Source of the DNA: Chitinophaga cymbidii
GTDB taxonomy: Bacteria; Bacteroidota; Bacteroidia; Chitinophagales; Chitinophagaceae
Assembly: GCF_007992715.1 (NCBI RefSeq)
Contig: NZ_BKAU01000006.1
Coordinates: 186,001 to 250,000 of the forward strand
Reading direction: 5' to 3'
Length of the DNA stretch: 64,000 nt
The translations under genes were made by a program, and so were the position numbers. Shown here piece by piece: positions 63,508-64,000 of this stretch; positions within the stretch are counted from its first letter, which is position 1, and the number at the start of each line of letters is the position of its first letter. The notes beneath the pieces were generated by a model that was not told where the DNA came from, did no database searches, and was given only the letters and a program-made list of their open reading frames with translations.

Positions 63508-64000
63508 ATGCATTTCCTTTCCTTTTTCCTGCTTGTAAGCCTTGCCGGGCAGGCCATACCGCCTGTAACAGATACGACGGAGCCGGTCACGGACCAGGTG
63601 GTTGTCCACGGACTGATAGCACATCCTTTTACCATCACGCTCGATAATATCCGTCATTTTAAACCGCAAACCTATCAAAATATGAACATCGTCTGTTCTT
63701 CTGGCGAAACGAAAAAAGTGCTGCGGTCATTCGAAGGGATATCGCTCAAATACATTCTTGACAGTGCGGGTATAACCATGCCACGCCCTAAAGAACGGGG
63801 AAAATACTATATCGCCGTCCGCGCTAGCGACGGTTATACAACGATATATGCCTGGAATGATATTTATAACAATCCTACAGGCGATGAAGTTTTTCTCATT
63901 TTCGCGGAGAACGGCCGGCCGATCATGGAAGACGGGCGTTTTGTAATGATATGCCGGAATGACAAGATCACTGGTCCACGCCATGTGAAATGGGTGGAAA
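63508..64000 (+). CDS. Periplasmic molybdopterin-oxidoreductase-fold protein, 3' end outside the window
   Basis: The first 164 residues are visible, starting MHFLSFFLLVSLAG (signal peptide) 10 bp after the TonB receptor gene. The sequence fits the sulfite-oxidase-type molybdopterin-binding fold: a strand ending in Cys at NIVCSSGETKK (about residue 62), FEGISLKYILDSAGI and a segment FAENGRPIMEDGRFVMICRND near the end. The Cys is where the Mo-ligand cysteine sits in that family. Whether a cofactor is bound cannot be judged from a partial gene. Confidence 0.8.
   Translation, partial: MHFLSFFLLVSLAGQAIPPVTDTTEPVTDQVVVHGLIAHPFTITLDNIRHFKPQTYQNMNIVCSSGETKKVLRSFEGISLKYILDSAGITMPRPKERGKYYIAVRASDGYTTIYAWNDIYNNPTGDEVFLIFAENGRPIMEDGRFVMICRNDKITGPRHVKWVE

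Overview
The window is chromosomal DNA from a member of the Bacteroidota, most probably a free-living glycan degrader of the Chitinophagaceae type. This rests on two SusC/SusD pairs, CarboxypepD_reg-fused TonB-dependent receptors, DUF5686 proteins, a type IX secretion sorting domain, LytTR/LytS two-component genes and -7 boxes of the TAnnTTTG type. The genus cannot be fixed from the sequence alone. The first and last genes are cut by the window edges. I see no rRNA, tRNA, CRISPR array, insertion sequence or prophage.

Layout. 1-1388: a GNAT-nitrilase fusion (truncated) and a thiamine-binding protein. 1502-10679: a SusC/SusD pair facing a very large secreted pectate-lyase-like protein with LamG, Fn3 and T9SS domains, the two separated by a bidirectional terminator. 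10798-14548: a YeiH-type transporter and an SpmA-SpmB fusion, then the ribosome-associated ATPase YchF. 14707-20749: a TonB receptor, then homoserine acetyltransferase MetX divergent from an OsmC protein, an acyl-homoserine sulfhydrylase and a small membrane protein. 20835-26580: a DUF5686 outer-membrane protein, a 40-residue membrane peptide, TrhO and a LytS/LytR pair. 26715-28213: a bactofilin translationally close to an actin-like ATPase whose motif order is circularly permuted. 28310-36811: an FtsX-type permease, DinB, an ECF41-type sigma factor with its carboxymuconolactone-decarboxylase partner, a serine hydrolase fused to a DUF5686-like region, and a CPA1 antiporter.

36812-37147 is non-coding and holds a terminator and an array of 11-bp repeats. 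37148-55717 is a complete polysaccharide-utilisation locus: a divergent AraC regulator, then SusC, SusD, GH30, an SGNH hydrolase, a sugar porter, DUF5107-TPR, GH2, GH88 and PL8, with gaps of mostly 2-21 bp. PL8 would cut a uronic-acid polymer and leave unsaturated ends, GH88 would remove them, GH30 and GH2 would cut the neutral sugar part, and the MFS porter would import the products. 55739-59824 encodes an unusual 1361-residue protein without a signal peptide. 60019-64000 holds a phosphotriesterase-like metallohydrolase, then a ModE-like regulator, a TonB receptor and a periplasmic molybdopterin-fold protein that look like one molybdenum-related unit.

The strongest candidates for undescribed biology are the permuted actin plus bactofilin operon (26715-28213), the giant protein at 55739-59824 and the ModE/TonB/molybdopterin unit at 61071-64000.
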